Positions 13,885 through 26,683 are shown, counted from the first letter of the stretch. The stretch is 64,000 bases of DNA from Pseudofabraea citricarpa (GCA_029641185.1 JAPWGK010000012.1:310001-374000), one strand, 5' to 3'. A program made the numbers and translations. The notes: generated by a model not told the origin, from the sequence alone.

Positions 13885-15082
13885 ATGACGCGAGCGCATT
13901 CTAAAGCGAGATTTGGTTGTACACAATGTAAGAATCGCAGGGTCAAAGTAAGCAAGCTATTGTTACAAATGTGAAGCTTCTAAGAGCAATGTGATCAAAT
14001 GCTAACCCAACCCACAGTGTGACGAAACTAAACCATCTTGCAGCAATTGTACGCGCAGGAAGGTAGATTGTAGCCTCAAATTCTTGACACCAGAGATATC
14101 TACAATTAGGACTACAGCAGGACAGCGTGATCAACAGCATATAATTGAGCCAAGACAAGATATAAACTTATCACCAATGGATGAACTACAACTTCAGCCG
14201 CTGCCACTCGATTCTCTCTCATTGGAGCTTCTTCACATTTACAGAACGACGACGTGCCTGTCATTAGGTGACGGAAAGCACTTCCGACTCATGGCCAACG
14301 ATGTTCTACATATTAGTGTAGAATATCCTTTCTTGATGCATGGAATTCTCGCAGTCTCGGCGTTGCAACTTGCACGGCTCCAACCTAACCGGCGTGATTT
14401 TCTGAAAAGAACAGCTTTGCATCAAGAACAACTAGCTCTTCCATCGTTTCGAAAACTGCTAAGTGACAATACTCCTGGAGCGTGTCATGCTGTCTTTGCA
14501 TTCTCAGGCCTCGTAGTGCCATATGTTTCAGCATTAACAGCTAGCGAACATCAATTACCAGCTTACGTCAACCAGCCGCATTGGTTCCATTCTCTTCGAG
14601 GTTTAGCCATTCTCTTGAATACAAATTGGTCCTTGTTGACTCATGGACCATTTGGACCACTTCTGGTAAAAACAGCACCGCCTATTGAATTTACACGAAA
14701 TCCCGATGACCCTTACCTTTCAAGATTACACGGGCTCATTGTATGTATGCCTGATGAGATTGAACGCATCGCCTGCTATACGGCTTTGGAAGAGCTTCGT
14801 CGCGTCTCGGCTCTGCCACTTACACCAAGTTCGAGGGTGATATCTGCCACTGCAGTTTTAATCTGGCCAGGTGTTGTCTCTGACAATTTCCTTGGGCTTG
14901 TACATTCAAAGAAACCAGAGGCGTTGGTTATAATGGCTGGTTACTGTGTGTTATTGCATGAAGCGGATTATATTTGGTACTGGGAAGGCGTCGGCGCGAA
15001 GTTATTAAGAGAAATTTGGGATTCTTTAGACGACTTTTGGCGAGACTGGATTATGTGGGCTTTGATTCGAGTCCCGTGTTGA
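13885..15082 (+). CDS. Zn2Cys6 transcription factor, Upc2-like
   Basis: Exon 1 is 13885-13947 and exon 2 is 14018-15082; together they encode 375 residues. The intron (donor GTAAGC, acceptor CCCACAG) splits the zinc cluster. After splicing the six cysteines are C12, C15, C22, C29, C32 and C39 with canonical spacing, and the start was chosen to include them. The body (leucine-rich LSLELLHIYRTTT, then an all-helical region ending ALVIMAGYCVLLHEADYIWYW) resembles the C-terminal module of sterol-uptake-control (Upc2-like) regulators. It is therefore a nuclear DNA-binding regulator. A role in sterol uptake is only a family association and is not shown here. It converges on the G1 peptidase gene, with 276 bases between the stops. 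Confidence 0.88.
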
Positions 15083-15358
15083 ATCACAAAGCGTATAGGG
15101 AGTCATGTTATGTTCAATAATATAATATGATTCTTCAGAAATTTTTATTTGCTAGATAACTGAAGTTTTACATCCACATGGTTCTGAGTCGTAAAGCGAT
15201 CAACCCCCAAGCGAAGAAAAGGAGAAGCGAACTTTCACCTCAGAATAGAACTTGCCACACCTCTTGCTCATCACACTACCATGAACCGCTGAACCATACG
15301 CCCCCCAATCATATCCTCAAGTGTAGTAGAATGATCCACAACGATTCCAAGAATCAAC

Positions 15359-16174
15359 TTAGACGTAGGTGACCTTGACAGTAGAGGAACCGACAGTAAC
15401 ATCGGTGAGAACTTTGCCGGAGCTGCTCTCGATGTCAATGATGGTAGCACTGCCAGGACCTTCGCTGCTGGAAGATGTAGCTGCAACGGCGTTGGAGAAG
15501 GTGACACTTCCGAAATCGGCAAAAGCAACCAAAGATCCATTCTCCTCGAAATCCTCAACGATCCACTCCGCATTTTGACCACCAAGAGGGTAAGATGAGG
15601 TCAAGGTGATCGAGACTGACTTTCCGGTGGTCACGTTGGTGATCTTAGCAACACCCTTCTTGGTGGTGGATGAAGTTACCGACAAGCTGATGACGTCTCC
15701 AGCCTTGACGGCAAGGCTGAAGTCGTAAGCATAATCGGGATACCACTCGTACCAAGCATCATAAGAGACAGCTCCGCTCTTGGTAACTGTGAAGTCAATT
15801 CCAGTTTGGAGGATAGCGGTGGAGTAGGTATCACCGTCGATACCGACCCAAGCGGAGGCAGCATAAGTGCTTCCGGAGACTCCTGAGGGTACAGTTGGAG
15901 TTGGGACTGTGAACTGTCCTGAGACCGAGTTGAAGGTTTGGCCAGAGGGAGGGGACTCAATCACGGCACCACTCCAGTTGGAACTGTACTCGACGTTGGA
16001 TGTGTTTCCAACAAGGGCGTTGGAAGAATCGACTTTCTTAAGCGGGCCAGAGCTCCGAGTAGCTCTGCGCTGGAGACCGGCTGCTCTTCGAGCCACACGC
16101 CCTTCAAGCCCACCGGGTGCAGCAAGAGTGGTAGCAATCAAGACATTGCTGAGAAGAGCGAGAGTGAACTTCAT
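15359..16174 (-). CDS. secreted glutamic (G1, eqolisin) peptidase
   Basis: A single-exon gene of 271 residues, translated from the ATG at 16174; an upstream in-frame ATG at 16192 would put six residues before the signal peptide. A hydrophobic signal runs over about residues 3-19. A basic propeptide follows (VARR at 27-30, RRATR at 36-40), and then the mature beta-sandwich domain starts near NVEYSSNWSGAV. The two catalytic residues of the family are visible: Gln123 in STAILQTG and Glu203 in NAEWIVEDFEE. The family includes aspergillopepsin II and scytalidoglutamic peptidase, acid-active secreted endopeptidases insensitive to pepstatin. Cleavage after the dibasic sites is inferred. A TATA-like run (TATATATTTG) lies near 16305 on the promoter side. 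Confidence 0.94.
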   Translation of the reverse strand: MKFTLALLSNVLIATTLAAPGGLEGRVARRAAGLQRRATRSSGPLKKVDSSNALVGNTSNVEYSSNWSGAVIESPPSGQTFNSVSGQFTVPTPTVPSGVSGSTYAASAWVGIDGDTYSTAILQTGIDFTVTKSGAVSYDAWYEWYPDYAYDFSLAVKAGDVISLSVTSSTTKKGVAKITNVTTGKSVSITLTSSYPLGGQNAEWIVEDFEENGSLVAFADFGSVTFSNAVAATSSSSEGPGSATIIDIESSSGKVLTDVTVGSSTVKVTYV

Positions 16175-17517
16175 GATGAATAGATAAGACAATGACTTTG
16201 ACGTGAGGGTGGCTGGAGATTCAGATGAGCAAGATAGTGTGACTGAAGATGCAGAGGCTTGGGGTTGAAGATTATCTATCGATGGGATATCTCGTGGTAT
16301 ATATATTTGTTCAATCAGATATACGTCTTATGTGGAGTAACCAATAACTAAACGGGAATTAAAATCACCTTCCTCATCTAAATCTCCTTCTTTCTAGGGA
16401 TCTAGATCAGATTCCTTATCATGGCGTGTAATAACGAAATGGAACTTGGGACCTGAAATGGATGTGCTGACCGTTGTTGCAGATACCTTATGGCACCACC
16501 AATAATGGAAAACTCGACATTTTACCAAGTTGGAAGCTATTCGGCTACCGACCAAGGCCTCGTTCCAATTGCCTCCACTTATTTTGATCATGCATAGGTG
16601 GGTGGTGCATGCTAACTTCCCCGGCTCACCGGTTGACGAGATGAAGATAAGGCACTGTCGCTTGCGCACGCGACTTTTGCGAAAAAAGTATGATGTGCAT
16701 CTAAGATATCATTAGGAAGGTCGGATATCTTATCATGCAGATCTCCGATGTTTAAATTGCGGAACACAGGATGCTAAAGTCGACATCTTGGTTCTCCATT
16801 GCCGAATAGCACCAGACTACCAATTTAATATATGAGATGCATGAGAACCCACGTTTGTACGCGTATCCCATGAACCGTTGCCGGATTTCCTGGCGTTCCA
16901 GATCTCTTAAATGGGAAGGACAATAAGTTCTAGGGCTGCACATTGAATTGTGCTGGCCAACTACCGGGCGGCAAGATAAGTGGATATGTCGGCAGCTATT
17001 GCTTGTTCGTCTTGGTAATGCTTGTTATCGCTCGGCAATGCTTGTTTTGTGCCGGAACCGTGGACACACACAGGGTAAATGTCCGCTTGACAGGCGCAGG
17101 TGCACCCTTTTCAAGCTTCATAATTGGTTACTGACTTGGCACGAGCATATGTATTGCTGCCAGCCTGCATTTCAAGAGCAGGGTATTCGCCATACTCGCT
17201 GGCATTGCGCCACTGTAAACTGGGTTCAAGATTTATCATTGGATGGAAATTAGGGCCAGATCAAGAAGGTCTTCAAAGCCACAGTTAATGTAGAAGGTAA
17301 GCAGAATTCCAATAAACCCAATCTAACGAAGTTCGGGTGGCATCAGATCGATGGCACTGAGCGTGATAGAATGAAACCTCTTGGACTATTATTGGGAACA
17401 AGCAACACATGATTTTTCCATGAGGAAAATTTTCAGGCAGTCATGTCGTTGTTCTTTCGATAGACTTGTGTTTTCATTTTGATTCTCATCATAAATCTAT
17501 GTCCAGAGCCTTTCAGT
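16175..17517. other. intergenic, peptidase promoter and hydrolase 3' flank
   Basis: This region holds the peptidase promoter on its left and the 3' flank of the minus-strand hydrolase on its right. The open frames at 16394-16669 and 16948-17253 have no recognisable domain or supporting splice sites. Confidence 0.45.
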
Positions 17518-18510
17518 TTATGCGTCTGGAAAGACTGTCTTCAACCAGTTCACAACACTGTCACCAAACTCCTTGGGCTTGGCAAGCAAAGCCCAGTGCC
17601 CCGCGTCCAAATCCACAACGGTCAGCTTCGGCAAAAATCCTTCTTTTGCAGCCATCTGGATCAGCTGTGGTCTACAAACCACATCCTGGGAGCCGGCAAC
17701 AAACAATGTTGGCACTTTTATCACCGGGTTCTGGAGTGCGACACTGTTCTTTTCGGCAGCTTCTTGAATGCCATGCACAAATGATTTATACCAGCGGAAT
17801 GGCCCATCAAATCCATCTCGCTCCATGCGTTTGATCCAAGTTTTCTTCCTCTCCTCCGTTGCGTAATCCTCAGTGGGTTGTGTTTTGTCTTCCAGAAGAT
17901 ACTGCCTCATGGCGCCTGCTGTGCACCAAATCTCTCGCCATGATGCGGGAGGACCATGGAGAACCGTCCACATGCTCTCAAGATGCTGATTGACAAGGTC
18001 TGCTGCATCTTCGCTGGCGTAGAAGTTCCAATACTCGAGGGTTGGATAGCCGAAAGCGCTTGTCGTGGCAGCATTCAACTCATCGACGTTATATGGCTGC
18101 CCGGGAGGCGTGTATGCAACATTGACCATGATCAAAGCCAGAACACGCTCTGGATGGAAGTTATACATTCTTTGAGCAAAGAAACTTCCCCAATCATGGC
18201 CAAGAACAATGACTTGCTGCAAATTCTCGGCATCCAAAATCTGGCATAAGTCGGCTGTCAAATCTTTGAGATTATACGCCTCTGTAACTGTTGGCTTCGA
18301 AGATTCACCATATCCCGGTTTGTCAATGGCAAGTGCCCCAAAACCAGTAGCCTGGAGATGAGATTGAATGAATCCGAACCAAAGAGACGCATCATCCGGA
18401 AAGCCATGCAGAAAAAGAATTGTAGGCTTGCCCTTGCTTGCTGGAAGGCTGTAGTACGTATATGTCAAGGAGCGCGATGTTTTCAAGCTTTTCTTTTGTA
18501 GGTTAGACAT
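17518..18510 (-). CDS. alpha/beta hydrolase, epoxide-hydrolase-like
   Basis: A single-exon gene of 330 residues. The oxyanion-side motif HGFPDD is at residues 35-40. The nucleophile elbow GHDWGS places Asp106 as the nucleophile, which is typical of soluble epoxide hydrolases and haloalkane dehalogenases rather than Ser lipases. The catalytic His is His305 in DAGHWALL. A helical cap lies between them, containing FGYPTLEYWNFY. The start MSNLQKKSL fits the family, and there is no signal peptide, so it is probably cytosolic. Family members hydrolyse epoxides (detoxification, fatty acid epoxides or metabolite biosynthesis); the substrate is unknown. It has no close neighbour on either side. Confidence 0.88.
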   Translation of the reverse strand: MSNLQKKSLKTSRSLTYTYYSLPASKGKPTILFLHGFPDDASLWFGFIQSHLQATGFGALAIDKPGYGESSKPTVTEAYNLKDLTADLCQILDAENLQQVIVLGHDWGSFFAQRMYNFHPERVLALIMVNVAYTPPGQPYNVDELNAATTSAFGYPTLEYWNFYASEDAADLVNQHLESMWTVLHGPPASWREIWCTAGAMRQYLLEDKTQPTEDYATEERKKTWIKRMERDGFDGPFRWYKSFVHGIQEAAEKNSVALQNPVIKVPTLFVAGSQDVVCRPQLIQMAAKEGFLPKLTVVDLDAGHWALLAKPKEFGDSVVNWLKTVFPDA

Positions 18511-20355
18511 ATTCGGCTGTTGTGAATGAAGTTTCTAAGGATATTTGAAGTCGATGGAAGATGAAATAGATTGAATTGAGGCTGACGTTCTCATTTTGGG
18601 TGCCATTTTCAATGTTTATATATTTCTACAGGACAGTTTCGTCGGCAAACCAAGCCAAGACTTCGGGCATCTCAAGAACCCGAGCTGCCAAACGGCTCCC
18701 ACCGGCTAGCCTACTCGTATTACCAACCACTCGTCTATCAGTTTTCTCGTGTGATAAATCACGCTTGGGTAGGATAAATAGACTTTGTTGCCAGGCGATT
18801 TCAACACGGTAACGTATAATCTAAGGAAGAATTTAAAGTTAAGCGCAGCATTGTTGAATAAAAGATATGCGTCAGACTCTGTGGAGAACACTATTATATA
18901 ACATAGGTTTATTCGAGGTATCTTTCACTTCCTTTCTTCCCCCCCGCTCCCCCCCTTCTCAAGAGCGAAGCTCTAGATGTGTCGTTCTTAAACATGATCA
19001 AATGATTAGAAAACAGGCATAATTGTCGACTAACCGTACAAATACTAGAATTTAAAGCTTCGTTGTTGTACAATGCGGCTGATACTGGGTTGTTTCCATT
19101 CTTATGTGGTGATAAAATGGCCAATCCTTCTATGGAGCAATTCGGGTCCGAGCCTCCGTGACGCGGGTTTTCCGTGGGTTATCCGGTCTGCTTCTTCACT
19201 GTTCTGCAGTATGCTGAGGCTTACCTCGGTAACAGGATCTAGAAATTCAAGGTGCTCGAAGCAGAAGGACTCCAAAAGCACGAAAGAGAATGCAGGTATA
19301 CTGATGGTCGAGAGTATGAGCTAGGAATTGGGGGGAACTTTTGACAATACGGTAGCTGAGTACTTTCCGAACAACATCATTGAAAGTCTACTTCAAATGG
19401 TGTGGACTTCTCAGATCGTAAGAGCAGCCACACGTTTTATTTCTTCATATACCCATTTCGCTTGATTTCTATGAAGCCAAGTTGCTTTGAATTTCCGCTC
19501 CAAGTCTGTTTCTTCAACCTCGGTAATACATTACTCGGTACCTATTTAGAGTTTAAGCGACCAGAAGAATCTGAGGTTCTGTTACTGTATTGCATCGACT
19601 TCCACTAAATTACCTCTAAAAGCACTTCAACAAAGCCAATTAAAACTCACCATATTTTTTTTCATATTAGAGTCACCTATGATAGATTAAAAGCATGCTT
19701 TATGGCTTATAAATCCATCTCAGCGTGAATTTGCGCATAACTTTCTGTGCATGTCATTTCGTCTAGTTGTTCACGTGCCTCGTTTGAGGAAGGTAACTTT
19801 TTTATGTGTTGCTATTCTCCCTGGCTTATATCAATTATGTATATATTGTAGTAGTAATCTGATACTCAGTCTAAATGCCTCAAGCGTTGTAATGTTAAAC
19901 AAGCTTAAGATTAGCTAACACATTTAAATTTCTCAATTAGCTGATTGCATGTGTTTTTTGCATTCATGTCTTTGCAAACATATTGTTGTAAAAACATTTT
20001 GACAGCTCATGTATTGAATTTTAAACTCTTTCTCCTTTCAAGGCACTTGTTGACTCACGTGCCAAAGTGGCCCATCGAAATCGAGAGGGAAAACATTAAT
20101 CCGGGGACGATTCTTCGGCCCCCGCTTCGGCTCCCACCTCAACTGCTTATGCAAGCTCTTCGAGAGATCGCAAAATCACTATTAAACCCCAGCATTTTGA
20201 TTCACATATACCGGACAGTGGAAATTATTCTTCGACGGCCTGAAACTATCTCTAAAGGTCCAAGTCTTGGTGAAATCTCAAGCTCTGAACGGCATGTGAC
20301 GCGGCTTCTGTTCGCTGGCCCCACGACGCAGAATTCTAGACCCACGACAAGCAGT
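18511..20355. other. intergenic, divergent promoter region
   Basis: The left part is the hydrolase promoter (minus strand) and the right part is the promoter of the C2H2/Zn2Cys6 gene (plus strand). Two CACGTG boxes lie near 19770 and 20060. An open frame running in from 19945 is continuous with the regulator's first exon and may be leader or an extended N-terminus. No other gene was seen. Confidence 0.45.
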
Positions 20356-22890
20356 ATGGCTAATCCATACAAGGAAGAAGATACGGCTAATATGGAGCGG
20401 TACATGTGTAAACATATTGGCTGTGGAAAGAGTTTCCAACGAAAAGAGCACTTGTCACGACACACATCAAGTCATTCTGGTCCGCGTCATGCCTGTACAG
20501 TTTGTCAAAAAGAATTTACTCGAAGGTACGATATCGATATCTAATATGTATACTTCAATTCCATTGCTAAATCACTTGATATTAGTGATACGCTTCAGAG
20601 ACACCTTCAATTACATAGCGATGTCATTAAAAGGACGCCTTACCGTCGCAATAAGCGTGCGTGCACAACATGTCATTCAAGCAAAATAAAATGCGATGGC
20701 GACGGCGATCAGCCATGCACAGCCTGTGTCAAAAGAGATCTAAAATGCGTATATCAACATGTGGAGAATTCGTCCGACGTAGTGGAGATTGAGAAAGCGG
20801 ATAATATCCAAACACCTTTAAGCCAACCATCCTTATTATTGCCTCACAAGCAGTCTGCGTCAACTATGTCTCCCACTAGCAAGTCCCAAAGTTTACCTCA
20901 AACACAAAGACCACTCATCGGAAATATTCCTAACAGAGAGGCTACTGGTATGAATGGAAATACACCGCTATTGGAGTTGTTTTCTTCTTATCTAAAGAAC
21001 AGGAGCAAAGGTCCAGTGGATTGGTCACAATTAAGGATAGAGAAAGATCTACCCGAGCCAACGAAAACTCATAGCCCGGGGACTTCAAACGAAGAGAGTT
21101 TCTATCCACTCCCCTTTCAAGATGCGGAAAGGTATCATGAAACATACTTTAAATACTTCCATCATCGCTGGCTTGTCGTCCATCGTCCAACGTACATGAA
21201 TTCAGCAAGATTTATCGAAGACGGTGCCTGTCCTGTGGTCAATTCAAGTGTTAATATGATTGGAGCATGGCTCGGTGGAAACTCCGAGTTGGCGATTCTT
21301 ATACACGACAAGTTGGTTGGTCATCTTTTACCTTTTTTAGTAAGTTCTCGAGTTCTACTCCCCAAATCACACGCGTGCTCGTCATTTATACCGTCCAACA
21401 GTATCAAATTTCTTCGGCAGATCATTACCACAAGCAAAATCCTCTAGGGCTTTTTAACGCTACCCTACTAAATATTATATTTGGGTTATACTACGGAGTA
21501 GGTTAAGCTACTTACCCAGAAATGTTGATAGTCTTACAATGAATCTATAGACAGAAAGGCTGGGTTCGAGGGCTGTCGGTTTACGAAACGCACTTGTGGG
21601 AGCTCTGAGAGAGATTAAATTCTTCGACCGCGAAACGTTTCTTCGATATGATAGTTCCAACACCTTCTTTCCTAACCTTTTCACAAGACAACAAAAAAGA
21701 TCAAGGTATTAAGACTGCTCGTAGATATCCAATCATCTGTTCTGATTATTCTTAGATTTGCAGCAATTCTTTTTAGAATTGATTCTTACCTCAGTCTTCT
21801 TCGAGGGACGCCTGCATTACTCCAGTCATCTGATCTCCATTTCACGCTTCCTTGCACGCTTCCTGTTTACAACACGAACACTTTACATACCTGGGAGATT
21901 CGATATTCCGCAGAACCTGAGTGGCGTAGACAACTCTCTATAAATGGAGTTGTTCAAAGTCCGATGAATTCAGAAGCCTTTCCACTACTGGCGGAAGATA
22001 TTCAGCTTGGTATTTCTGCTCTGCAGTCAAAGGTTTGTCACGTATGGCAGCAATTCGAAATAAACAAGACAGAAAGGGTTGAGCTGAAAAATATGCTACA
22101 AAAATGGAAAATTCTCCTCTTTCGAGTCTCGATACAACCAAGCCACCAGCCTGACTACTCACTAGAGCAAGACCGAGCTATTTCTGCTTACCATAGCTAC
22201 GAAGAAAGCCCAGCACCAGGTTGGCAGGAAGACGTCATAATACTGCCCAAGACAATCTTTATAGATACGCTATTCTCATATTACATTACGGGGATCCACT
22301 TGTCTGCCCCAATTCAGATATTCTCACGAGTGGCGGAAGATATGGTTTCGCCAGAAAATAGTAAAGGGTGGGGAGAAGAGTTAAGACTGTGCGTAGAAAC
22401 TCGAGCAGGGCGGATTCGGGCTTGGACCAAATCACCAGATGCAAGAAGAGCATTGTGCTTTGCTGCAGATATCCTGAGCGCATATAACAAAGTATCCGAG
22501 GCAGAGAAACAGGGCATTGACCCGATCGCTTATGCAGCACTTTCGACCGGTGCTCTCGTGCTTTGGGCTTATTGCGAATTTGGTTTGCACAACTGTGAGG
22601 AGTGCGCTTTGGTAGCCTTTGTCAGCACCGGATCCTTTGAGTTTGAGGGTCTGAAAAAAGTGGAACTCACTATGTGGTGCGATACCAATCAACATGAGAC
22701 TCTTGAATTGCTGAAACAATCCTGGATTGAGCAAGGAGGAGGAAGAGTTACTTTGGAGGGATCAGATTTATGTCGCTGTTTTGTGACATTGCTGTTAGGA
22801 AAGTATAAGGCATGCATTCCAAGTAGCTGGGAGTACAAAGAAGTTATTGCACCTGGATTATGGAACGGTATAGATGAGGCAGTTCTGTAA
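20356..22890 (+). CDS. C2H2 + Zn2Cys6 hybrid transcription factor
   Basis: Five exons (20356-20525, 20586-21339, 21402-21497, 21551-21705, 21756-22890) join in frame to 769 residues. Two C2H2 fingers come first: C18, C23, H36, H40 and C47, C50, H63, H67, the second split by intron 1. A Zn2Cys6 cluster follows at C83, C86, C93, C101, C104 and C111. The middle region matches the fungal-specific transcription factor domain; it includes NATLLNIIFGLYYG and, across the last join, a FAAILFRIDSYLSLLRGTP block. Two DNA-binding domain types in one chain is a recognised but minority fungal architecture. The start at 20356 is uncertain: the frame is open upstream to 19945, with another ATG near 20150. 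It lies 500 bases from the convergent BTA1 gene. Confidence 0.85.
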
Positions 22891-23389
22891 AGTGTTAGCC
22901 TTACAGGGGTTGTTATCGATTTAGGATGTAACTTTAGATAAGTAGATAGAAGTATAGTGAGCTCTTTGAGCATGTATTTAGATAATAATCAATCTACAAC
23001 AAGGTTCGAATATTTATCATTTTGATTTTCTCATGTTCGTTGCAAATATGATCTTTATAGATTTTAGCTGTTTTCTAGTTATCTTATAATTCACATGTCA
23101 GTGCTAGCAAACCATTGCTTTCATGAACGTCCTTTGAGGCTAAGTATTTGTAGATTTCAAACATTCAATTAACAAATGCTAACAAGAAACGCTAAAAAGA
23201 TTTTCCTTTCTTTCGAAGGACTCGTCTCTGGCGAAAGAACCTTTCATCGCTTGTGGTAGTTGAAGAGAATGCAACGGCGTCTTGTGTTGGCGTTTTATCC
23301 ATGTCACGCAGCATCATTCCTTCCTGAATCCGAGCATCGGCACTCAAACTTCCACGAGTATGACCCTTTGTCTCGCCACGGAGCCCCAG
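22891..23389. other. convergent intergenic region
   Basis: This is the shared 3' flank of the hybrid regulator (plus) and BTA1 (minus). It is AT-rich. The left end holds short TAG/ATAG-rich runs and no coding signal. Confidence 0.5.
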
Positions 23390-26044
23390 TCAGATCTCTA
23401 AGACCTCGAGGTCCACAGACCCATCTCTCGACGATGCTTTTGGTGTATCTGGAGCAAGGTTTTCGATTTTTGTCAAGATATAACAAGATGCATACATATT
23501 GACACTGTGGTTTTCAGAAATTCATATCTCGGACCGAAGGGATTTAAGGAACTTACCGGTCAATACAAGCTCCACCGATCCTTACACCAACTCTTCTCGC
23601 TTGGAATCCCAACTCCTCAAATCGACTAATATACCAAGGCGTCAGTGCCGCCGAGCGCAGTAGAACCCGACCACCAAGTTTCAAGGCGCGGTTCAATTTC
23701 GAGATTTGGGTTGATGCCGCAGCAGAAGATGGGTCGAACCAGTCCATACTGTCCATGACAACAGCGACGGTCAAAGTACCTGAAGTTAAGCGAGAAACGA
23801 CCTCGTTTATTTCGTCAGTATGGATCCGCAAACCGTCGAAAGCTGCTTTTTTGGAAAGCTTTTGGTGAGATTTTGGAGCGAGGTACTCGGGATGGCAACG
23901 CTGTGTATAATTTGGCTGCAAGCAGATCAAATAGTACGGGTTATCTTCTCCGATCAAAGAGCTGTTGATAACTGGATCCAGGGTTGATACCATGTACTGC
24001 CACACAGCCTGGCCACGCTTTCCAGATTCCTCATCAGACACCAGCATGCTGAGTTGATTTGAGGGCACACCCAATGCAGCCCAGAGGAATCGTTCCTGCG
24101 AAACGACGAAATAGGATAATAGGCGTGACATTATCATTGGTCGAATCTTTTTGCTCCAGATTTCTCGCTGTTCGTTTAACGTTTTTGCTTCAACAAGCTT
24201 TCGAATCTCCTTACGCATGCCTAACAATGTCGTCAAGACACGAACTACTCGAATGGCGTGCCTTGATCCTCCAGTCTCATAGAGACCACCATTGTGCTTC
24301 GAGGTAAAAATATGTTCATTGTTCAACCAGTATTGAAATGCTCGACTGGATAGGTGAGGTGAAAGGCGAGAAATCAGGAGTTCACGAAAGTCTGGGTGCC
24401 TGCCCTCCCCGAACAACTTCCAGAAGTCTGCATACGAGAGGGCTGTATAAGAGGCCACCTTCAACTCAAGAAGGTGGTTTTGAGAAGGGTTGAGATCGAC
24501 AGCATGGATACGTGCTGGGCTACTTAAAGCGTATGAGAGGATGTTATCGCCAGCGCTAGTGATAGCTAAAACAACATCATCAGAGGTTAGTCGCAAAAGT
24601 CGTTGATCAACTCTTGAGTCTTCCCAAGTGAATGCATATATATATTCATTGTTGAATTGCGTATGCTTTTTGAGTTGATCGTCGTAATGAATCCTCCAGA
24701 AATGATTTTGATAAAAAAACGAAGGCAAGGGTAGGTTTGCTGAGAGATTGACAATTGCAGCATCAAATGCCTTTGAACGAAGCTCAGGAGGTGTCGCCTT
24801 TTCGACACTTCGGGAGAGATTTTTGGTGTGGTTTATTGGAGAGAGGTAGGGTGATTCTGTCGCGGCGGCATCTAATCGCTCAACTATCTCATGGGGGTAG
24901 TTAGGTGTGCTTAAGGAAGAGGATGGCTTTTTGGGACACCCGAGCCAGATGTAATAAGGGATTGAACCCAAAAGAACATTTCGCGAATCGGCACTTAATA
25001 CAGTTCCAAAACGGTATTCAAGATAATCTCTGCGACTTGCTTCGAGACCAACTCGATCAACATCAAACCAAGCTCTCCAAAAGAGCCTGCCAAACCAATT
25101 GACATGACGATTAATTACCCCGCCAGTGTAGTTTCTGCAGCTTAAGTCTACAATTGATTGCACGTAGAAATCTACCACTCCCATTGTACCAGTTGGCGAG
25201 AGAAGTGCTGTTAGTGAATCAATGACCGAATAGAAATCAGGCTGATTTAGTAAGCTAACGTCGTCTATCATCTAAATTGACTTGACTTACAATCATCGAG
25301 AGGCTGTATGAAAGCGTTATGAGATCAGCTCCCCCAACGCTTGGGTGCTCGTCTGAAGAATACCCAACGACATATGGCCTGGAGATTTCCATAGAAAGAT
25401 GATCAACGTTCGGTTCGTGATCCTCGAGACGGAATGTTCGGGCATCCTGACAAACAACTTTCACGTTATCCCAACCCAAACGCGCGAATCGTTTCCGTGC
25501 CACCTCGCAAAGAGATGGAGAAAAATCGACAAGGTAAACACTGGAGAAGAACTCTGGGACTGAAACATATGCTGACATTGCTTCAATGTTCCAACCTGTG
25601 CCCCCTCCAATCTGAGCAGAAAAATCAGTATTGCCTCCCAATTGTTTGGTGTTTTCTTACATCTACCCATATGCGCTTTGTATCATGGGTTCGCTCAATA
25701 GCAGCGCGGTGTACTAACTGGGCTGCTACGAGACCAAGCATATCTTCACGGCCTTTCAACAATCGTCTCCTGGTCGCGTCATATACACCAGCTTGTGCTT
25801 TATAAAAACTTTCGAGGGCATCTTGCTGGCCGTTTTCCGTGCCATCGCCCGAATGAGGTTTGAGAAATGAAGCGTAGAAGAATCGTAGGAAAGAACTGAA
25901 GGTGCCTAGATTTTCGTCTGCGGCTTTCGAGGGACGAAGAGTTATGGCAAATATAATGCCAACAAGAAGAAGTACTGCCACTGCAGCATAGATAATCTGA
26001 GTGTGAGGATCCTCTGGAAGGATGCTAAGGATAAGAGAAGCCAT
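23390..26044 (-). CDS. BTA1: betaine lipid (DGTS) synthase
   Basis: Four exons (26044-25661, 25611-25291, 25241-23557, 23504-23390) join to 834 residues. The enzyme makes the phosphorus-free lipid diacylglyceryl-trimethylhomoserine from diacylglycerol and S-adenosylmethionine. A membrane helix lies at about residues 15-35. It is followed by a BtaB-like methyltransferase domain with the SAM motif VDIGGGTGWN, created by the first splice at residue 127. From about residue 390 comes the BtaA-like 3-amino-3-carboxypropyl transferase domain (FTWEDSRVDQRLL, AGDNILSYAL, VDLNPSQ). This BtaB-BtaA order is the fungal one, reversed relative to algae as I recall. Intron 2 is 49 nt with a perfect GCTTACTAA branch site, and the join gives SLSMIPDFYSVID. 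The final exon supplies NMYASCYILTKIE. It likely acts at the endoplasmic reticulum and, in fungi, is induced by phosphate starvation. Confidence 0.93.
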
Positions 26045-26683
26045 GATACTCTCTCATGTCTAAACCGCCAAAGAACGGAGTTTGAAGTAGTTGATACTTG
26101 TAAATTCGATTGAGGAAGCAGATGGTCTGGAAAAGAGAGACGGCTCGACGTAGTATATCACAATCGCGTCGGTGCCCCTCCCCCACCATAACGTGCCACT
26201 TTTCAATCCGATGTCTATCTGAGATGTACGTTTTGCAACCAATAGTGAGGGCACATGGCATCGATCTCAGGGTCCTGCCTGGTGTGTTGCACTGTGGCCA
26301 AAGCTTGGCCAACTCACACGGGCGCTAGACGTCACCTGCACCATATCTGAGTTCAATCTACCGACGGAAAAGCTCGCGATAGCCTCAGATATTGCCTCGT
26401 TACCAACAAGCCATGGTAGAGTAGCTGATGAGCGAGTCAATCAGCGCACGATTCGCGTTGAAGCGGGCCCGGTTTCGAACAGCATTGCTCTGGATGCAGC
26501 AGCAATGTGATGATCATACTTTGATCTATCAAGGGCAACAAACCGATAGCCATAGGTAACCAGTGGATACGACCATGTGGGTGAACTTGAGGAAGACATT
26601 CGAAGAGGCCAGTGCGGGAGAAGAGTAGAAGTCATCAGCCAATAAGCGACTGGCTAACATCCTCGTGGAAATAAACGAGTCTA

